64,000 bases of DNA from Paenibacillus chitinolyticus NBRC 15660 (GCF_000739915.1 NZ_BBJT01000006.1:62001-126000); one strand, 5' to 3'; shown: positions 48,277 to 57,243, counted from the first letter of the stretch. Made by a program: numbers and translations. Notes: generated by a model not told the origin, from the letters alone.

Positions 48277-48415
48277 ACCCTTGTCCCCCTCTGTTGATGT
48301 TATTCTTATTATAGCCTATTTTGTAGAGCATAGGTAGCCGCCGTTTCTTTTCTTCCCCTCAGGCATAATCTATTAAGGTAACAAATCTTCAAATTTTTCA
48401 CGAGGAGGAGATTAC

Positions 48416-48508
48416 ATGTCTGGTGTAGGCGGCGGTTTTACTTCCACGGGTGCGATTCTCGTGCTTTTCATTCTACTGGTTATCATCTCTCGTACTTTCC
48501 TCTACTAA
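48416..48508 (+). CDS. YjcZ-family small sporulation-related membrane protein
   Basis: This 30-residue protein begins MSGVGGGFTSTGAILVLFIL and continues as one hydrophobic helix, the YjcZ/SscA-type pattern of tiny spore-associated proteins of Bacilli. A strong GAGGAGGAG site lies 8 bases before the ATG. CATAATCTA at 48364-48372 resembles the -10 of sigma-E/sigma-K promoters, with no clear -35. It is too short for most gene finders. Confidence 0.85.
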   Translation: MSGVGGGFTSTGAILVLFILLVIISRTFLY

Positions 48509-48550
48509 TCAATCCGTAAAGTTCTATACTAATTTAACACGAATCTCCAA

Positions 48551-48581
48551 AAAAAATGACGACCCGTAGGGTCGTCATTTT
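48551..48581. terminator. Bidirectional intrinsic terminator
   Basis: AAAATGACGACCC and GGGTCGTCATTTT pair perfectly around a 3-base loop; leftward it has T8. It ends cshA and also faces the yjcZ-type gene. Confidence 0.9.
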
Positions 48582-48595
48582 GATATTCAAATCGA

Positions 48596-50212
48596 TTAAG
48601 CGTTGGAATCTTCACTGCGGCGAGTGCTGCTGGAACGGTCACGATTGTAATCGGAACCGCCGCTGCGGGAGCCGTAGCCTCCACCGGAACGGCTGTCACG
48701 GTCACGGTCGCGGTAATCGCGTCCGCCGTCTCTTCCGCGGGAGGAAGAAGAACCGTAGCGCGATCCGCCTTGGCCGGAGCGGGAGCCATAGCCTCCGCCG
48801 GAACGGCCGTCGCCTCTGCGGTCGCTGCCATAGTTGAACTTGCGTCCGGAGCTGCGAACATCGACGCGGCGTTTCTTCGCACGGATCGGATCTTCCGGAG
48901 TCAGCTCGACGGATACTTCCTTCTTCTCACCGCCGGTAAGAAGCTGAAGTGCCGCTGCCAGCAGGTTGACGGAATCGTATTCCTCAAGAAGCTGGATAGC
49001 TACGCCTTTGAACTCGTTGTGCTTGTCTTCTTGAAGCAGGTTGATGATGCGTTCAGCCGTTACCTTCTGCTTGCCTTCCATAGCCTCGGCCGGGCTCGGC
49101 ATAGGCTTCTTAGGAATGCGGTGACGGGTTACTTTCTCGATGAAGTGCAGGTGATCGATCTCACGTGGCGTTACGAACGTCCAAGCCGTTCCTTCTTTGC
49201 CCGCGCGGCCCGTACGGCCGATCCGGTGAACGTAGCTTTCCGGATCCTGCGGAAGATCGAAGTTAACGACGTGCGTGACGCCGGAAACGTCGAGACCGCG
49301 CGCCGCCACGTCCGTAGCGACAAGCACTTCGATGCTGCCGTCGCGGAATTTGCGCATCACGTTGTCACGCTGATTCTGGGACAAGTCGCCGTGCAGGCCT
49401 TCCGCGGCATAACCGCGCTTCTGCAGGGCTTCCGCCAGCTCGTCTACACGGCGCTTCGTACGTCCGAACACGATCGCCAGTTCCGGGGATTCCATGTCGA
49501 TGAGACGGCTAAGCGCTTCGAATTTCTGCTTCTCATGCACTTCGACATAAGCCTGATCGATAAGCGGAGCGCTCACGTGCTTAGGAATGACCGATACATG
49601 CTGAGGGTTCGTCAGGAACTGTTGAGCCAGTTTCTGAATGTTAGGAGGCATGGTTGCCGAGAAGAGCATGGTGTGGCGTTCTGCCGGTACAAGGCTCAAG
49701 ATGGACTGGATGTCATCCATGAAGCCCATGTCGAGCATTTCATCCGCTTCGTCGAGAACGACGGTTTTAACGTCTTCGAGCTTGATCGTTTTACGGTTGA
49801 TGTGGTCAAGCAGACGTCCCGGCGTACCGATGATGATCTGAGGTCTTTTCTTCAATGCGCGGATTTGCTTACCGATATCTTGTCCGCCGTAGATCGGCAG
49901 GGAGCGGATGCCTTTGAAACGTCCCAGTTTGCTTACTTCTTCCGCAACCTGGATGGCAAGTTCGCGTGTCGGGCACATGATAAGTGCGACGATCTTGTCT
50001 TCGCTTGGTTCGATTTTGCTTACGAGAGGAATACCGAAAGCGGCCGTTTTACCCGTACCGGTCTGCGCCTGGCCGATCAGATCGTGTCCTTCAATCGCAA
50101 GCGGAATCGTTTTCTCCTGAATCGGGGTCGATTCTTCGAAACCCATTTCTGTAATAGCTTTGATTACTTTTGCATCTAAATCAAATTCTGAAAAATTTTT
50201 CAATCCGTTCAT
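48596..50212 (-). CDS. cshA: DEAD-box ATP-dependent RNA helicase
   Basis: This 538-residue helicase has Walker A AQTGTGKT (about 54-61), DEAD in VLDEADEMLDMGF (about 151-163), SAT in LFSATMPP (about 181-188) and motif VI HRIGRTGRAG (about 331-340). The C-terminus (about 445-538) is rich in RGG/SRGRD/GGGYGSRSG repeats that bind RNA. CshA joins the RNA degradosome and ribosome assembly, especially in the cold. GGAG is only one base before ATG 50212; TTG 50203 is better spaced. The 292 bases upstream have no gene and probably hold a long leader. Confidence 0.93.
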   Translation of the reverse strand: MNGLKNFSEFDLDAKVIKAITEMGFEESTPIQEKTIPLAIEGHDLIGQAQTGTGKTAAFGIPLVSKIEPSEDKIVALIMCPTRELAIQVAEEVSKLGRFKGIRSLPIYGGQDIGKQIRALKKRPQIIIGTPGRLLDHINRKTIKLEDVKTVVLDEADEMLDMGFMDDIQSILSLVPAERHTMLFSATMPPNIQKLAQQFLTNPQHVSVIPKHVSAPLIDQAYVEVHEKQKFEALSRLIDMESPELAIVFGRTKRRVDELAEALQKRGYAAEGLHGDLSQNQRDNVMRKFRDGSIEVLVATDVAARGLDVSGVTHVVNFDLPQDPESYVHRIGRTGRAGKEGTAWTFVTPREIDHLHFIEKVTRHRIPKKPMPSPAEAMEGKQKVTAERIINLLQEDKHNEFKGVAIQLLEEYDSVNLLAAALQLLTGGEKKEVSVELTPEDPIRAKKRRVDVRSSGRKFNYGSDRRGDGRSGGGYGSRSGQGGSRYGSSSSRGRDGGRDYRDRDRDSRSGGGYGSRSGGSDYNRDRSSSTRRSEDSNA

Positions 50213-50504
50213 TCTCCTTTTATCCGATGAAGATCTCTCTTCTTTTATATACCCTTAAGCACGACTTTTCTTCCTTAATATCCGTTCATCCGTGCGGAAA
50301 CCCTATCCCGAATTGCCCTTATCCTAATTCGTAGAGCCGCCCTTAAGAATATCTCGACTAGTATAACATATTATACTCAAGCTTTTCCAGTGACTATTTG
50401 CCCATGTGCAGGGAGGAAGAGGGTCTGCCATCGAAACCTTAATCGCTTTTCATCGTATATAATGGACAGAAGAACAACAGATTAAACGTAAGGAGCGTCC
50501 CTTT

Positions 50505-51038
50505 ATGTCTATATTCAAACGCGTAGGCAACATAATCCGCAGCAATAAACAGCAGGAACCGGTCAGACAAGCGAACCCCATCGAGGAATCACGCGTCGGC
50601 GATATCGTCAACGTCGATCTCGAGGAGTACGTCGTTACCGGGAAAGTGATTTATTTCGACCGCGGTTTCGAGCCTCACCGGTATGCGTACTATCTTCAAA
50701 GCGGCAAAGATATCCGCTGCCTGCTGATCGAGAAAGGCCGTTCTTACGAGTGCTTCCTTTGCGATTTTATGGAGGGAGCGCTCGACGACCCGAACGACGT
50801 GCCTTCCCGGCTCGAGCTTGACGGAGAAGACACGTTCGAACTGGAGCATCACCGCAGCGACGTGACCCGTACGGAAGGCAACACCGATTTCCGCAGCGGC
50901 GACGAAGTCACGATCTGGAGATACTTCGGACCGGACGACCGCTATTTCTTCCTGCAATGGCAGGACGGCAAATTCGTCGCCATGCAGGGCGAACGCACAC
51001 CGGCCACGCAGGTCAAATTTATGCGGGCGACGCTTTAA
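50505..51038 (+). CDS. DUF4178 domain protein
   Basis: This 177-residue soluble protein is predicted beta-rich, with DIVNVDLEEYVVTGKVIYFD (about 33-52), YAYYLQSGKDIRCLLIEKG (about 61-79) and DEVTIWRYFGPDDRYFFLQW (about 131-150), matching DUF4178. The family is often found with a DUF350 membrane protein, a DUF4247 lipoprotein and a polyamine-synthase-like protein. Here only the DUF4247 gene follows. AAGGAG precedes the ATG. Function unknown, probably envelope-related. Confidence 0.8.
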   Translation: MSIFKRVGNIIRSNKQQEPVRQANPIEESRVGDIVNVDLEEYVVTGKVIYFDRGFEPHRYAYYLQSGKDIRCLLIEKGRSYECFLCDFMEGALDDPNDVPSRLELDGEDTFELEHHRSDVTRTEGNTDFRSGDEVTIWRYFGPDDRYFFLQWQDGKFVAMQGERTPATQVKFMRATL

Positions 51039-51188
51039 CGTCCGGCGGGCGGAAATCCGGTTCGTTCATTCCGGCGGCAAACGGCGCTGAGGCTGCAGAC
51101 GGCCGCACAGACTGTCTGTGCGGCTTCTCCAGTTCAAACGGAGGCTTCTGTTTTTATCCCCCTTCAGCCTTCAGGAGGTGCCTTCCGC

Positions 51189-51896
51189 TTGAACAGATGG
51201 ACATCATGGATTTCCTGCCTGCTAGTATTCGTTCTGCTCACGGGCTGCGCCCCCAACGCCGGCGATTTCGTCCGGCAAGAGTATAATCTCACCAGCGCCG
51301 ACGGATCGGGCAGCAATTTATCGAAAGTATACACCGCCGAGAATAAAGACGTCCCGACAGTGGCCAAGGAACTCGCCGCCCGGGAGAAGCCGCGCGAAAT
51401 CAGCAAGGAATCGCAGGATCAGATGTTTCTGCTCTATCCCGACAAGGTCATCAACCTGCAGCGGGACGAGCAAAACCCGGCGAACACCCTGGTCCAGTTG
51501 GATTCGATCCAATATGCCAGGGAGCATTACTCGCCCTCCTTCCTGCAGACCTTCCTGACCGCAGCCATGCTTCAATCCGTTCTCGGCGGCGGTTTTTTTG
51601 GCAATCGGGGGGCCAGCGATTACCGCGGCTACCGCTCTACCCCGACCTACCGGGGGACGCCCGGCGGTTATTCGCCCGGCACGGGTACGGGCACGACCAA
51701 GCCGCCCGTAACGTCGGACCGCGAAGGCTCATTCCGGACTCCGGGCAGCCCGTCCGGCACTACCGGCGGGATCGGCGCCGGAACGGGAGCCGGCGGCCGC
51801 CGCAGCGAGATCACCAATCCCGGACGCACAAAGCCCGGGATCGGGACTAGACCGGGAACAAGCGGCCGGTCCGGATCGTTCAAGAGGCGGCGGTAA
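51189..51896 (+). CDS. DUF4247 lipoprotein
   Basis: This 235-residue lipoprotein has a signal peptide (about 1-19) with lipobox LLTGC (lipidated Cys at about 20). A conserved region (about 25-115) with AENKDVPTVAKELAAREKPR and MFLLYPDKVINLQRD comes next. The low-complexity Gly/Thr/Arg-rich tail (about 140-235) is probably disordered in the wall. It starts at TTG 51189 with AGGAGGTG 9 bases upstream. It follows the DUF4178 gene by 150 bases, which include a GC-rich hairpin (51102-51124) that may limit read-through. Confidence 0.8.
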   Translation: MNRWTSWISCLLVFVLLTGCAPNAGDFVRQEYNLTSADGSGSNLSKVYTAENKDVPTVAKELAAREKPREISKESQDQMFLLYPDKVINLQRDEQNPANTLVQLDSIQYAREHYSPSFLQTFLTAAMLQSVLGGGFFGNRGASDYRGYRSTPTYRGTPGGYSPGTGTGTTKPPVTSDREGSFRTPGSPSGTTGGIGAGTGAGGRRSEITNPGRTKPGIGTRPGTSGRSGSFKRRR

Positions 51897-51963
51897 GCCA
51901 GTTGCCGGCGGCGGCCCTTTCCTTGCAGTACGAGCCAGTTCCGCGCTAAGCCGGAAACCGGCG

Positions 51964-52002
51964 AGCCGTGCGGCCGTTCGTCGAACGGCCGTACGGCTTT
52001 TT
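51964..52002 (+). terminator. Intrinsic terminator after the DUF4247 gene
   Basis: AGCCGTGCGGCCGTTC and GAACGGCCGTACGGCT pair almost fully around a short loop and run into T5. Confidence 0.85.
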
Positions 52003-52091
52003 ACATAGGTCACCTCCTGCTTAATTCTTCCGCGTTTCGGGTAAAAGAACAACGAACGCAACAAAACCGTTACACGGAAGGAGGAACGATC

Positions 52092-52508
52092 ATGCCTTGG
52101 ACCAAGAACGACTATCCGCCCTCAATGAAAAATTTGCCCGAACGGGTTCGCAAGAAAGCCGTTGAAATCGCCAACGCCCTGCTGGACGACGGATACGAGG
52201 AAGGCCGAGCGATCGCGATTGCTACCGCGAAGGCGGAGGAATGGGAAGACAATCATCCCGATCACCGGAGCGGCGGCAAAAGCGGTACGGAACGCAGGGC
52301 TTCTTCCTCCCACTCCTCACCGCTTCATGTCGTGCCGGACGGCGACGGCTGGGCCGTTAAAGCCGAGGGAGAAGATGAACCTCGCTATGAAGCGGACACG
52401 AAAAGCGATGCGGTCAAAAAAGCCGACGAGCTTGCCTCAGAAGCCAACACGAGGGCCGTCATCCACCGGAAGGACGGCACCGTTCAGGACTCCCACAATT
52501 ACTCTTAA
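52092..52508 (+). CDS. DUF2188 protein with ChaB-like N-terminus
   Basis: This 138-residue protein has an N-terminal helical module (PWTKNDYPPSMKNLPERVRK, 2-21, then GYEEGRAIAIATAKAEEW) like that in many Bacillus DUF2188 proteins. A Ser/Arg-rich linker follows, and the C-terminal DUF2188 domain (about 78-136) has HVVPDGDGWAVKAEGE and VIHRKDGTVQDSHNYS. It is acidic and soluble; stress-related expression is known for some relatives, but the function is unknown. AAGGAGGAA precedes the ATG. Confidence 0.8.
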   Translation: MPWTKNDYPPSMKNLPERVRKKAVEIANALLDDGYEEGRAIAIATAKAEEWEDNHPDHRSGGKSGTERRASSSHSSPLHVVPDGDGWAVKAEGEDEPRYEADTKSDAVKKADELASEANTRAVIHRKDGTVQDSHNYS

Positions 52509-52514
52509 CCCCAC

Positions 52515-52585
52515 AAACGGACCAGCCGAAAGTAACCTGAGCGGCAGAATGACAGGTATATTTTCAAAAAGGTCCGTTTTTTTAT
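52515..52585 (+). terminator. Possible terminator with a long loop
   Basis: AAACGGACC (52515-52523) pairs with GGTCCGTTT (52571-52579), followed by T7. The loop is about 47 bases, so the strength is uncertain. Confidence 0.55.
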
Positions 52586-52666
52586 TGTCCTCCGGTCAAT
52601 TCCTCTTGATGTTTATCCCGGATGAGTGGTACTTTTAATCTGCATACTACTTCTTGAGGTGATCGT

Positions 52667-53488
52667 GTGGACAAAAAAGCGATTTCCATCGCGGTTGTAC
52701 TAATCGGCGCGGCACTCGTCGCGTTCGGCTTTAACATGTTTCTTATTCCGCACGAACTCCTGAGCGGCGGAGTATCCGGTATTGCGATGGTAATCGGATA
52801 CTTGACGAACATGGATATTTCCATTTTATACTTCGTCCTGAACCTGCCTTTGATCATCTGGGGGCTTGTCATCATCGGACGCCGGTTCATTGTGCTCAGC
52901 CTCGCGTCCGTTATCGCCACGACCTGGTTCATGCAGCTGATCCCGGTACGCGGGCTGGTGCAGGAGCCTATTCTCGGGGCCGTATTCGGCGGCGTGCTTG
53001 TGGGAATCGGCGCCGGCATCACGATACGGGCGGGCGGCTCCACGGGCGGGTTCGACATCGTGGGGTTCATTCTGACGCGCAAGCGCGATTTTCCTCTCGG
53101 ACAAATGCTGTTCGCTTTGAACGGCGGCGTTATTTTTATGCTCGGTTATTTTAAAAACAACTGGGACCTCGCCCTCTTCTCCATGCTTTCCATTTATATT
53201 GCCGGCAAGGTGATCGACACGATTCATATCCGCCATATCAAAGTGACTGCTTTCATCGTGACGAAGCAAAGAGAGGCGCTTCTGGAGAAGCTTCTCGTGA
53301 TTCCGCGCGGGGTGACCGTTATCCGTACGGAAGGAGCTTATACGAATCAGGAGCAGAGTCTGCTGATGACGGTAACGACACGTTACGAACTGGTCGGCCT
53401 GCAGAAAATCATTAAAGAAACCGATCCTAAAGCGTTCGTGAACGTGGTCGAAACGGTCGGTGTCCTCGGAGAATTCCGCCGACAATAG
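52667..53488 (+). CDS. YitT-family membrane protein (DUF2179)
   Basis: This 273-residue protein has about six membrane helices (about 5-25, 45-70, 75-95, 105-125, 140-160, 165-185). The YitT signatures GFNMFLIPHELLSGGVSGIA and GITIRAGGSTGGFDIVG are present, and a cytoplasmic DUF2179 domain (about 200-273) has RGVTVIRTEGAYT. The substrate, if any, is unknown. It starts at GTG 52667 with GAGGTG upstream. It stands alone. Confidence 0.88.
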   Translation: MDKKAISIAVVLIGAALVAFGFNMFLIPHELLSGGVSGIAMVIGYLTNMDISILYFVLNLPLIIWGLVIIGRRFIVLSLASVIATTWFMQLIPVRGLVQEPILGAVFGGVLVGIGAGITIRAGGSTGGFDIVGFILTRKRDFPLGQMLFALNGGVIFMLGYFKNNWDLALFSMLSIYIAGKVIDTIHIRHIKVTAFIVTKQREALLEKLLVIPRGVTVIRTEGAYTNQEQSLLMTVTTRYELVGLQKIIKETDPKAFVNVVETVGVLGEFRRQ

Positions 53489-53635
53489 CACCGGATTCAA
53501 TCGGGAACCCTCCACGATGTGCCAATGCACCCCGCCGCTCTTTATGGTATAATGAAAGAAGGCTTCAGCTTGGCTTCATTTCGGTTTACGAGTAATATTT
53601 CCGCTTAGCTTTCTCATCAAATCCGGATAGGAAGG

Positions 53636-53833
53636 ATGATGGAAATGGAAACCGTAAAACTGTCTCATATCGTGAAGACTTATACCCCTGAGCTTTATAC
53701 GTTTTTAACGCGTACGGAACTCAATTCCGAAATCGTCCTCGTGAACGGAATGCAGTCCCTGGATCAGGAAGATGTGATTGAAATTGTACAGTTTAGCATA
53801 AACGAAAACCGCAAAGACGCCTTCCTCCAGTAG
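53636..53833 (+). CDS. Small conserved-looking protein, unknown
   Basis: This soluble protein of about 65 residues has a mixed beta/alpha pattern (VKLSHIVKTYTPELYTFLTR, 7-26; VNGMQSLDQEDVIEIVQF). GGAAGG directly precedes two ATGs; the third ATG at 53645 is best spaced, so the true protein may be 62 residues. Its stop codon lies inside the terminator stem. Codon use is like the neighbours. I do not recognise the family. Confidence 0.6.
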   Translation: MMEMETVKLSHIVKTYTPELYTFLTRTELNSEIVLVNGMQSLDQEDVIEIVQFSINENRKDAFLQ

Positions 53834-53848
53834 GAGGGCGTCTTTTTT
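53813..53848 (+). terminator. Intrinsic terminator overlapping a stop codon
   Basis: AAAGACGCC pairs with GGCGTCTTT, with an inner TCCT/AGGA stem, and T6 follows. It includes the last codons and stop of the small gene at 53636. Confidence 0.85.
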
Positions 53849-53965
53849 GCAGCTAGTTCACAAAAAAGTAGCAAATGAACTGGATTGGTGTCCCATTACA
53901 TGGTATGATAAGGTCACGATTGAATAGCCTGGTTGCATGCCGGCATCGAATTGGAGGTACATGTA

Positions 53966-54193
53966 ATGAATTTTTTCTCTCCATGGCATTTACTGCTCGT
54001 TGTTCTAGTTGCTTTACTGCTATTCGGACCAAGCAAACTGCCTGAACTGGGACGCGGCTTCGGACGTATGTTCAGAGAATTCAAAGACGCGACTAACGGT
54101 CTCGTTTCCGACGAACCGAACCAAAACCAAGCGGCTCCGGCGCGTAAAGAAGTCAACACTAATTCTTCCGTTGAAGAAGAAGCGCGGAAATAA
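53966..54193 (+). CDS. tatA: Twin-arginine translocase subunit TatA
   Basis: This 75-residue protein has an N-terminal membrane helix (FSPWHLLLVVLVALLLFG, 3-20), the hinge FGPSKLPELGRGFG and an amphipathic helix (RMFREFKDATNGL), the TatA/E pattern. TatA forms the pore that exports folded proteins with TatC. No tatC lies in the window, so its partner is elsewhere. ATG 53966 follows GGAGG; an upstream in-frame ATG lacks a binding site. The acidic tail is short. Confidence 0.92.
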   Translation: MNFFSPWHLLLVVLVALLLFGPSKLPELGRGFGRMFREFKDATNGLVSDEPNQNQAAPARKEVNTNSSVEEEARK

Positions 54194-54259
54194 TTTTATA
54201 CCCCCTTTATACACAGAAGACTCCGCGTCGATGCATGCAGGGTCTTTTTTATTGTAAAC

Positions 54260-54299
54260 AAACAGCCCGGCAAGGGAGATCCCTTGCCGGGCTGTTTGC
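54260..54299. terminator. Perfect GC-rich hairpin between tatA and the aldo/keto reductase gene
   Basis: AAACAGCCCGGCAAGGGA and its exact complement pair around a 2-base loop. T content is low on both sides (TTTGTTT leftward). A weaker AGAC/GTCT hairpin with T6 sits at 54217-54250 for tatA. Confidence 0.7.
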
Positions 54300-54354
54300 G
54301 TGAAGCTTTTCCTGCTGCTGTAAAGGAGCCCAGACGAAGCGTCCCGGCTTTGTT

Positions 54355-55251
54355 TTAGCGCAATCCCGGCCAATTGCCCCGGGACGACTGCTGCCAGCGG
54401 CCTCTGATTTCGGCAATAGCTTCGATAGGGAGCGGCCCCCGGGAGAGAAATGCCGCATTCTCTTCCCAGCGTCCCGGACGCGTCGTTCCCACGATGGCCG
54501 TATGAACACCGGGCACCGACAGGGTAAACCGGAGCGCATAAGCGATGGCTTCCGGTACGGATTCGTTCAGAAAATGGTACCGCAGCCGCTTCAAGCGCTC
54601 CCAGTATTCGTGGTGATAGCTGTCGGCAGGCTTCTCTCCCGTCCGCCAAGCGGCGTTAGCAAGAGGTCTCTTCGCGATGACGCCCATCCCCCGCTGCCGG
54701 GCTTCGGGAATCGTCAGCTCGATCGCCTCCTGATCGGCTATGCTGAGCGACGTCTGAAGCGTGTCGAACAATCCCGTCCGGACAGCGTACAGGGCGGCTT
54801 GCCCGTCTCCGCTGCATCCGATGAAGCGGGTTTTGCCCTGCTTCTTGAACTTCTCAAGAAGCCCGATCACTTCTCCCCGGCGCAAAATCTCCTCCGGGCA
54901 GCTGTGCAGTTGAAGCAAATCCACGTAGTCGGTTTTCAGACGCTTCAAGCTGCGGTCGATGCTTTTCTCAAGCATTCCCAAATCCCAGTCTTCTTCTTGA
55001 AAACCGGCGCTGTGGCCGATTTTGGTAAACAGGCTGAATTCAGCCCGGCGGTGCGAAACGGCTTTTCCGATTAATTCTTCGGAATCTTTGTAGCATTCTC
55101 CGGTATCGATGACGGTAAGTCCCGCGTCCAGCGCTCGGCCCAGCAGATTTTCCACCGTTCCCGGATCAATGCCCTGGTAGCCGATTTCGGCGCCTCCGAA
55201 TCCAAGCGAGCTTACCTGCAGGCCTGTCCGGCCCAAAATCCTCTTCTCCAT
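54355..55251 (-). CDS. Aldo/keto reductase
   Basis: This NADPH-dependent oxidoreductase of about 298 residues has the catalytic tetrad visible: Asp and Tyr in VIDTGECYKDSEELIG (about 47-62), Lys in LFTKIGHS (about 73-80) and His in LLQLHSCPEE (about 111-120). The C-terminal NADP site is GVHTAIVGTTRPGRWEEN (about 255-272). The substrate is unknown. The start is uncertain between ATG 55251 and TTG 55275. It follows an FMN reductase gene on the same strand with little or no gap. Confidence 0.9.
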   Translation of the reverse strand: MEKRILGRTGLQVSSLGFGGAEIGYQGIDPGTVENLLGRALDAGLTVIDTGECYKDSEELIGKAVSHRRAEFSLFTKIGHSAGFQEEDWDLGMLEKSIDRSLKRLKTDYVDLLQLHSCPEEILRRGEVIGLLEKFKKQGKTRFIGCSGDGQAALYAVRTGLFDTLQTSLSIADQEAIELTIPEARQRGMGVIAKRPLANAAWRTGEKPADSYHHEYWERLKRLRYHFLNESVPEAIAYALRFTLSVPGVHTAIVGTTRPGRWEENAAFLSRGPLPIEAIAEIRGRWQQSSRGNWPGLR

Positions 55252-55277
55252 CTCGTTGCCTGACTCTCCTTTCAACC

Positions 55278-55820
55278 TTAAACGGATTTACGGAAAGTCT
55301 CTGTCATAGACAGGAAGTAAGTGACCGTTCTAAGAATACGCTCGCGGATTTGAAGCGTTTCCGGCTCGCCCTGTTCGTTAAACGTCCGGCCCGCGCCCCC
55401 GATGGAGATCCACTCCGGGCAGTTAACGCCGTGAAGGTTGCGGACAACCGTCTGAAGCTGCTGCAGCGAGCTCACTCCGACAGCACCGCCCGCGGAACTC
55501 ATCGACAGCACGACTTTGCCGTCCACGTACTGGGCGTCCATGTGATCGAGCGCGTTTTTCAGTACGCCGCTCATGGCGCCATGGTATTCCGGCGTAGCCA
55601 GAATGATGCCGTCCGCCTCCATGACCGCTTGTTTCATATGGACCAGATTCTCGTCCTCGACTACGCTCGGATCCGGGCTGTAGAGCGGGACAGGCTGTTT
55701 GTACAGGTCGACCAGGGTCACTTCCGCCCCCTTCTCCGTCAATACTTGTCCGACATAGGCGCTTAAAAGGGTTGTACTTGCCCCTTCGCGGTTGCTTCCG
55801 CTAATAATTACGATTTTCAT
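55278..55820 (-). CDS. NADPH-dependent FMN reductase family protein
   Basis: This 180-residue flavodoxin-like protein has the phosphate loop IISGSNREGASTTLL (5-19) and the family motif ATPEYHGAMSGVLKNALDH (about 75-93). Members reduce FMN, azo dyes, quinones or chromate with NAD(P)H. GAGGGG lies upstream of the ATG. It is upstream of an aldo/keto reductase gene and downstream of a small gene on the same strand, suggesting a redox-stress unit. Confidence 0.9.
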   Translation of the reverse strand: MKIVIISGSNREGASTTLLSAYVGQVLTEKGAEVTLVDLYKQPVPLYSPDPSVVEDENLVHMKQAVMEADGIILATPEYHGAMSGVLKNALDHMDAQYVDGKVVLSMSSAGGAVGVSSLQQLQTVVRNLHGVNCPEWISIGGAGRTFNEQGEPETLQIRERILRTVTYFLSMTETFRKSV

Positions 55821-55839
55821 TTTTTCGTTTCCCCTCTTC

Positions 55840-56064
55840 TTAAACCGGACTCTCGACGGCGGATTCGATTACGTACCCCGCGCCGTTTCCGACCCGTTTT
55901 TTCTCAATGATCGTCGTTTGTACGACTTCAGGCGCCACGGTGAAATGGCGGACAAGATGACCTTCTACCGCATCGAACGCCTTAGCGTCCGTTTCCGCCA
56001 CAACAATCAGATACGCCAGACTTTCTTTAAGTTCCAGCTCTACTTTGTATAAGAACACCTTCAT
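55840..56064 (-). CDS. Small DUF3906-like protein
   Basis: This protein of about 74 residues has a beta-alpha-beta look (VELELKESLAYLIVVAETDA; VQTTIIEKKRVGNGAGYVIE) and resembles DUF3906; the assignment is tentative. GGAGG is only two bases before ATG 56064, so GTG 56058 may be the real start. It precedes the FMN reductase gene by 19 bases and may share its message. Function unknown. Confidence 0.6.
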   Translation of the reverse strand: MKVFLYKVELELKESLAYLIVVAETDAKAFDAVEGHLVRHFTVAPEVVQTTIIEKKRVGNGAGYVIESAVESPV

Positions 56065-56218
56065 AGCCTCCTTCTCCCACCGACATACTCGGCATCTCTG
56101 TAAGATTCCCTTTATGTTACCAAATTGTCAAGGATTTGCCTAGATGAACCTCGGCCGCTCGCGCTTGTTTTCTTTCTCCTTCTCTTTTGTTTAATATATA
56201 GAAAAGGAGCTGACCCCT

Positions 56219-57175
56219 ATGCTGAATATAACGGCTTTAACGAAAATGGACTTGACGTATTTGCAGAATCATCTGCCTGAAGATTTGAAAGACGCCGTTT
56301 CGCTGGCGCAGTTTCCGACTGCCGAAGAGGCGGGGGACCGGCTCGCTTCCACGGATATACTTCTCACATCCGGAGCGTTTCAAGACGACTGGCTCCCTCT
56401 ACTGCCCAAGCTGCGCTGGTTTCAAAGCCTCTCGGCCGGTGTCGACAAGCTGCCTCTGAAGAAGCTGGACGAGAGAGGCATCCAGGTGACCAACATGAGC
56501 GGTGTCCACTCCATCCAAATGAGTGAATATGCGCTGTCCGTCATGCTGGACTTCGTCCGCCGTTCTCATACGCTCATGGAGAGCCAGAGCCTCAAAGAAT
56601 GGAACCACCGGATTCGTACGGCGGAGCTTCACGGCCAGACGCTCGGCCTTATCGGCACGGGAGCGATAGGTTCGGAAGTAGCCCGGAAGGCGAAGGCGTT
56701 CGATATGAAGGTGGTCGGCTACAGCCGCTCCGGCCGGGACAGGGAACATTTCGACGACATGCGAAAAGGAAAGAGCGGCCTTTATTCTCTCCTGCGCGAA
56801 TCCGATTTTGTTGTCGTGATCGTCCCCGCCACGCGCGAGACGGAAAACCTGATCGGGGCCGAAGAACTGGCCCTCATGAAGCCGTCGGCGTTTCTCGTTA
56901 ACATGGCCCGCGGCAGCGTGATCGATGAAACGGCTCTGATCGAAGCGCTGCGGAAAGGCATCCTTGCCGGCGCGGCGCTGGACGTATTCCGGGAGGAGCC
57001 GCTTCCCGCGGATTCCCCGCTCTGGGGAATGGAACAGGCTGCCCTTACGCCTCATATCGCGGGAAATACGCCGAAATATGTAGAGCGGTGTGCGGAAATC
57101 TTATTTCCGAATATCCGTCGTTTTATCGAAAATAAACCGTTGATCAACCGGATCGATCCGGAACACGGCTATTAA
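56219..57175 (+). CDS. D-2-hydroxyacid dehydrogenase
   Basis: This 318-residue enzyme oxidises or reduces 2-hydroxy/2-oxo acids with NAD(P). The Rossmann motif is LGLIGTGAIGSEVARK (about 142-157), the catalytic Arg lies in NMARGSVID (about 227), Glu in DVFREEPLP (about 256), and His in LTPHIAGNT (about 281). The coenzyme preference site (YSRSGR) suggests NADP. The substrate is unknown. AAAAGGAG lies before the ATG; a strong terminator follows. Confidence 0.9.
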   Translation: MLNITALTKMDLTYLQNHLPEDLKDAVSLAQFPTAEEAGDRLASTDILLTSGAFQDDWLPLLPKLRWFQSLSAGVDKLPLKKLDERGIQVTNMSGVHSIQMSEYALSVMLDFVRRSHTLMESQSLKEWNHRIRTAELHGQTLGLIGTGAIGSEVARKAKAFDMKVVGYSRSGRDREHFDDMRKGKSGLYSLLRESDFVVVIVPATRETENLIGAEELALMKPSAFLVNMARGSVIDETALIEALRKGILAGAALDVFREEPLPADSPLWGMEQAALTPHIAGNTPKYVERCAEILFPNIRRFIENKPLINRIDPEHGY

Positions 57176-57243
57176 CAAGCGCCGCTTTGCGCCGGGTCTG
57201 CTGCCGGATAAGACGGGAAGACCTGGTGCGGCCGCATTCATCA

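Noticed and set aside
48770-50179. 469-residue antisense frame in cshA
   Set aside because: Shadow of a helicase gene with all DEAD-box motifs.
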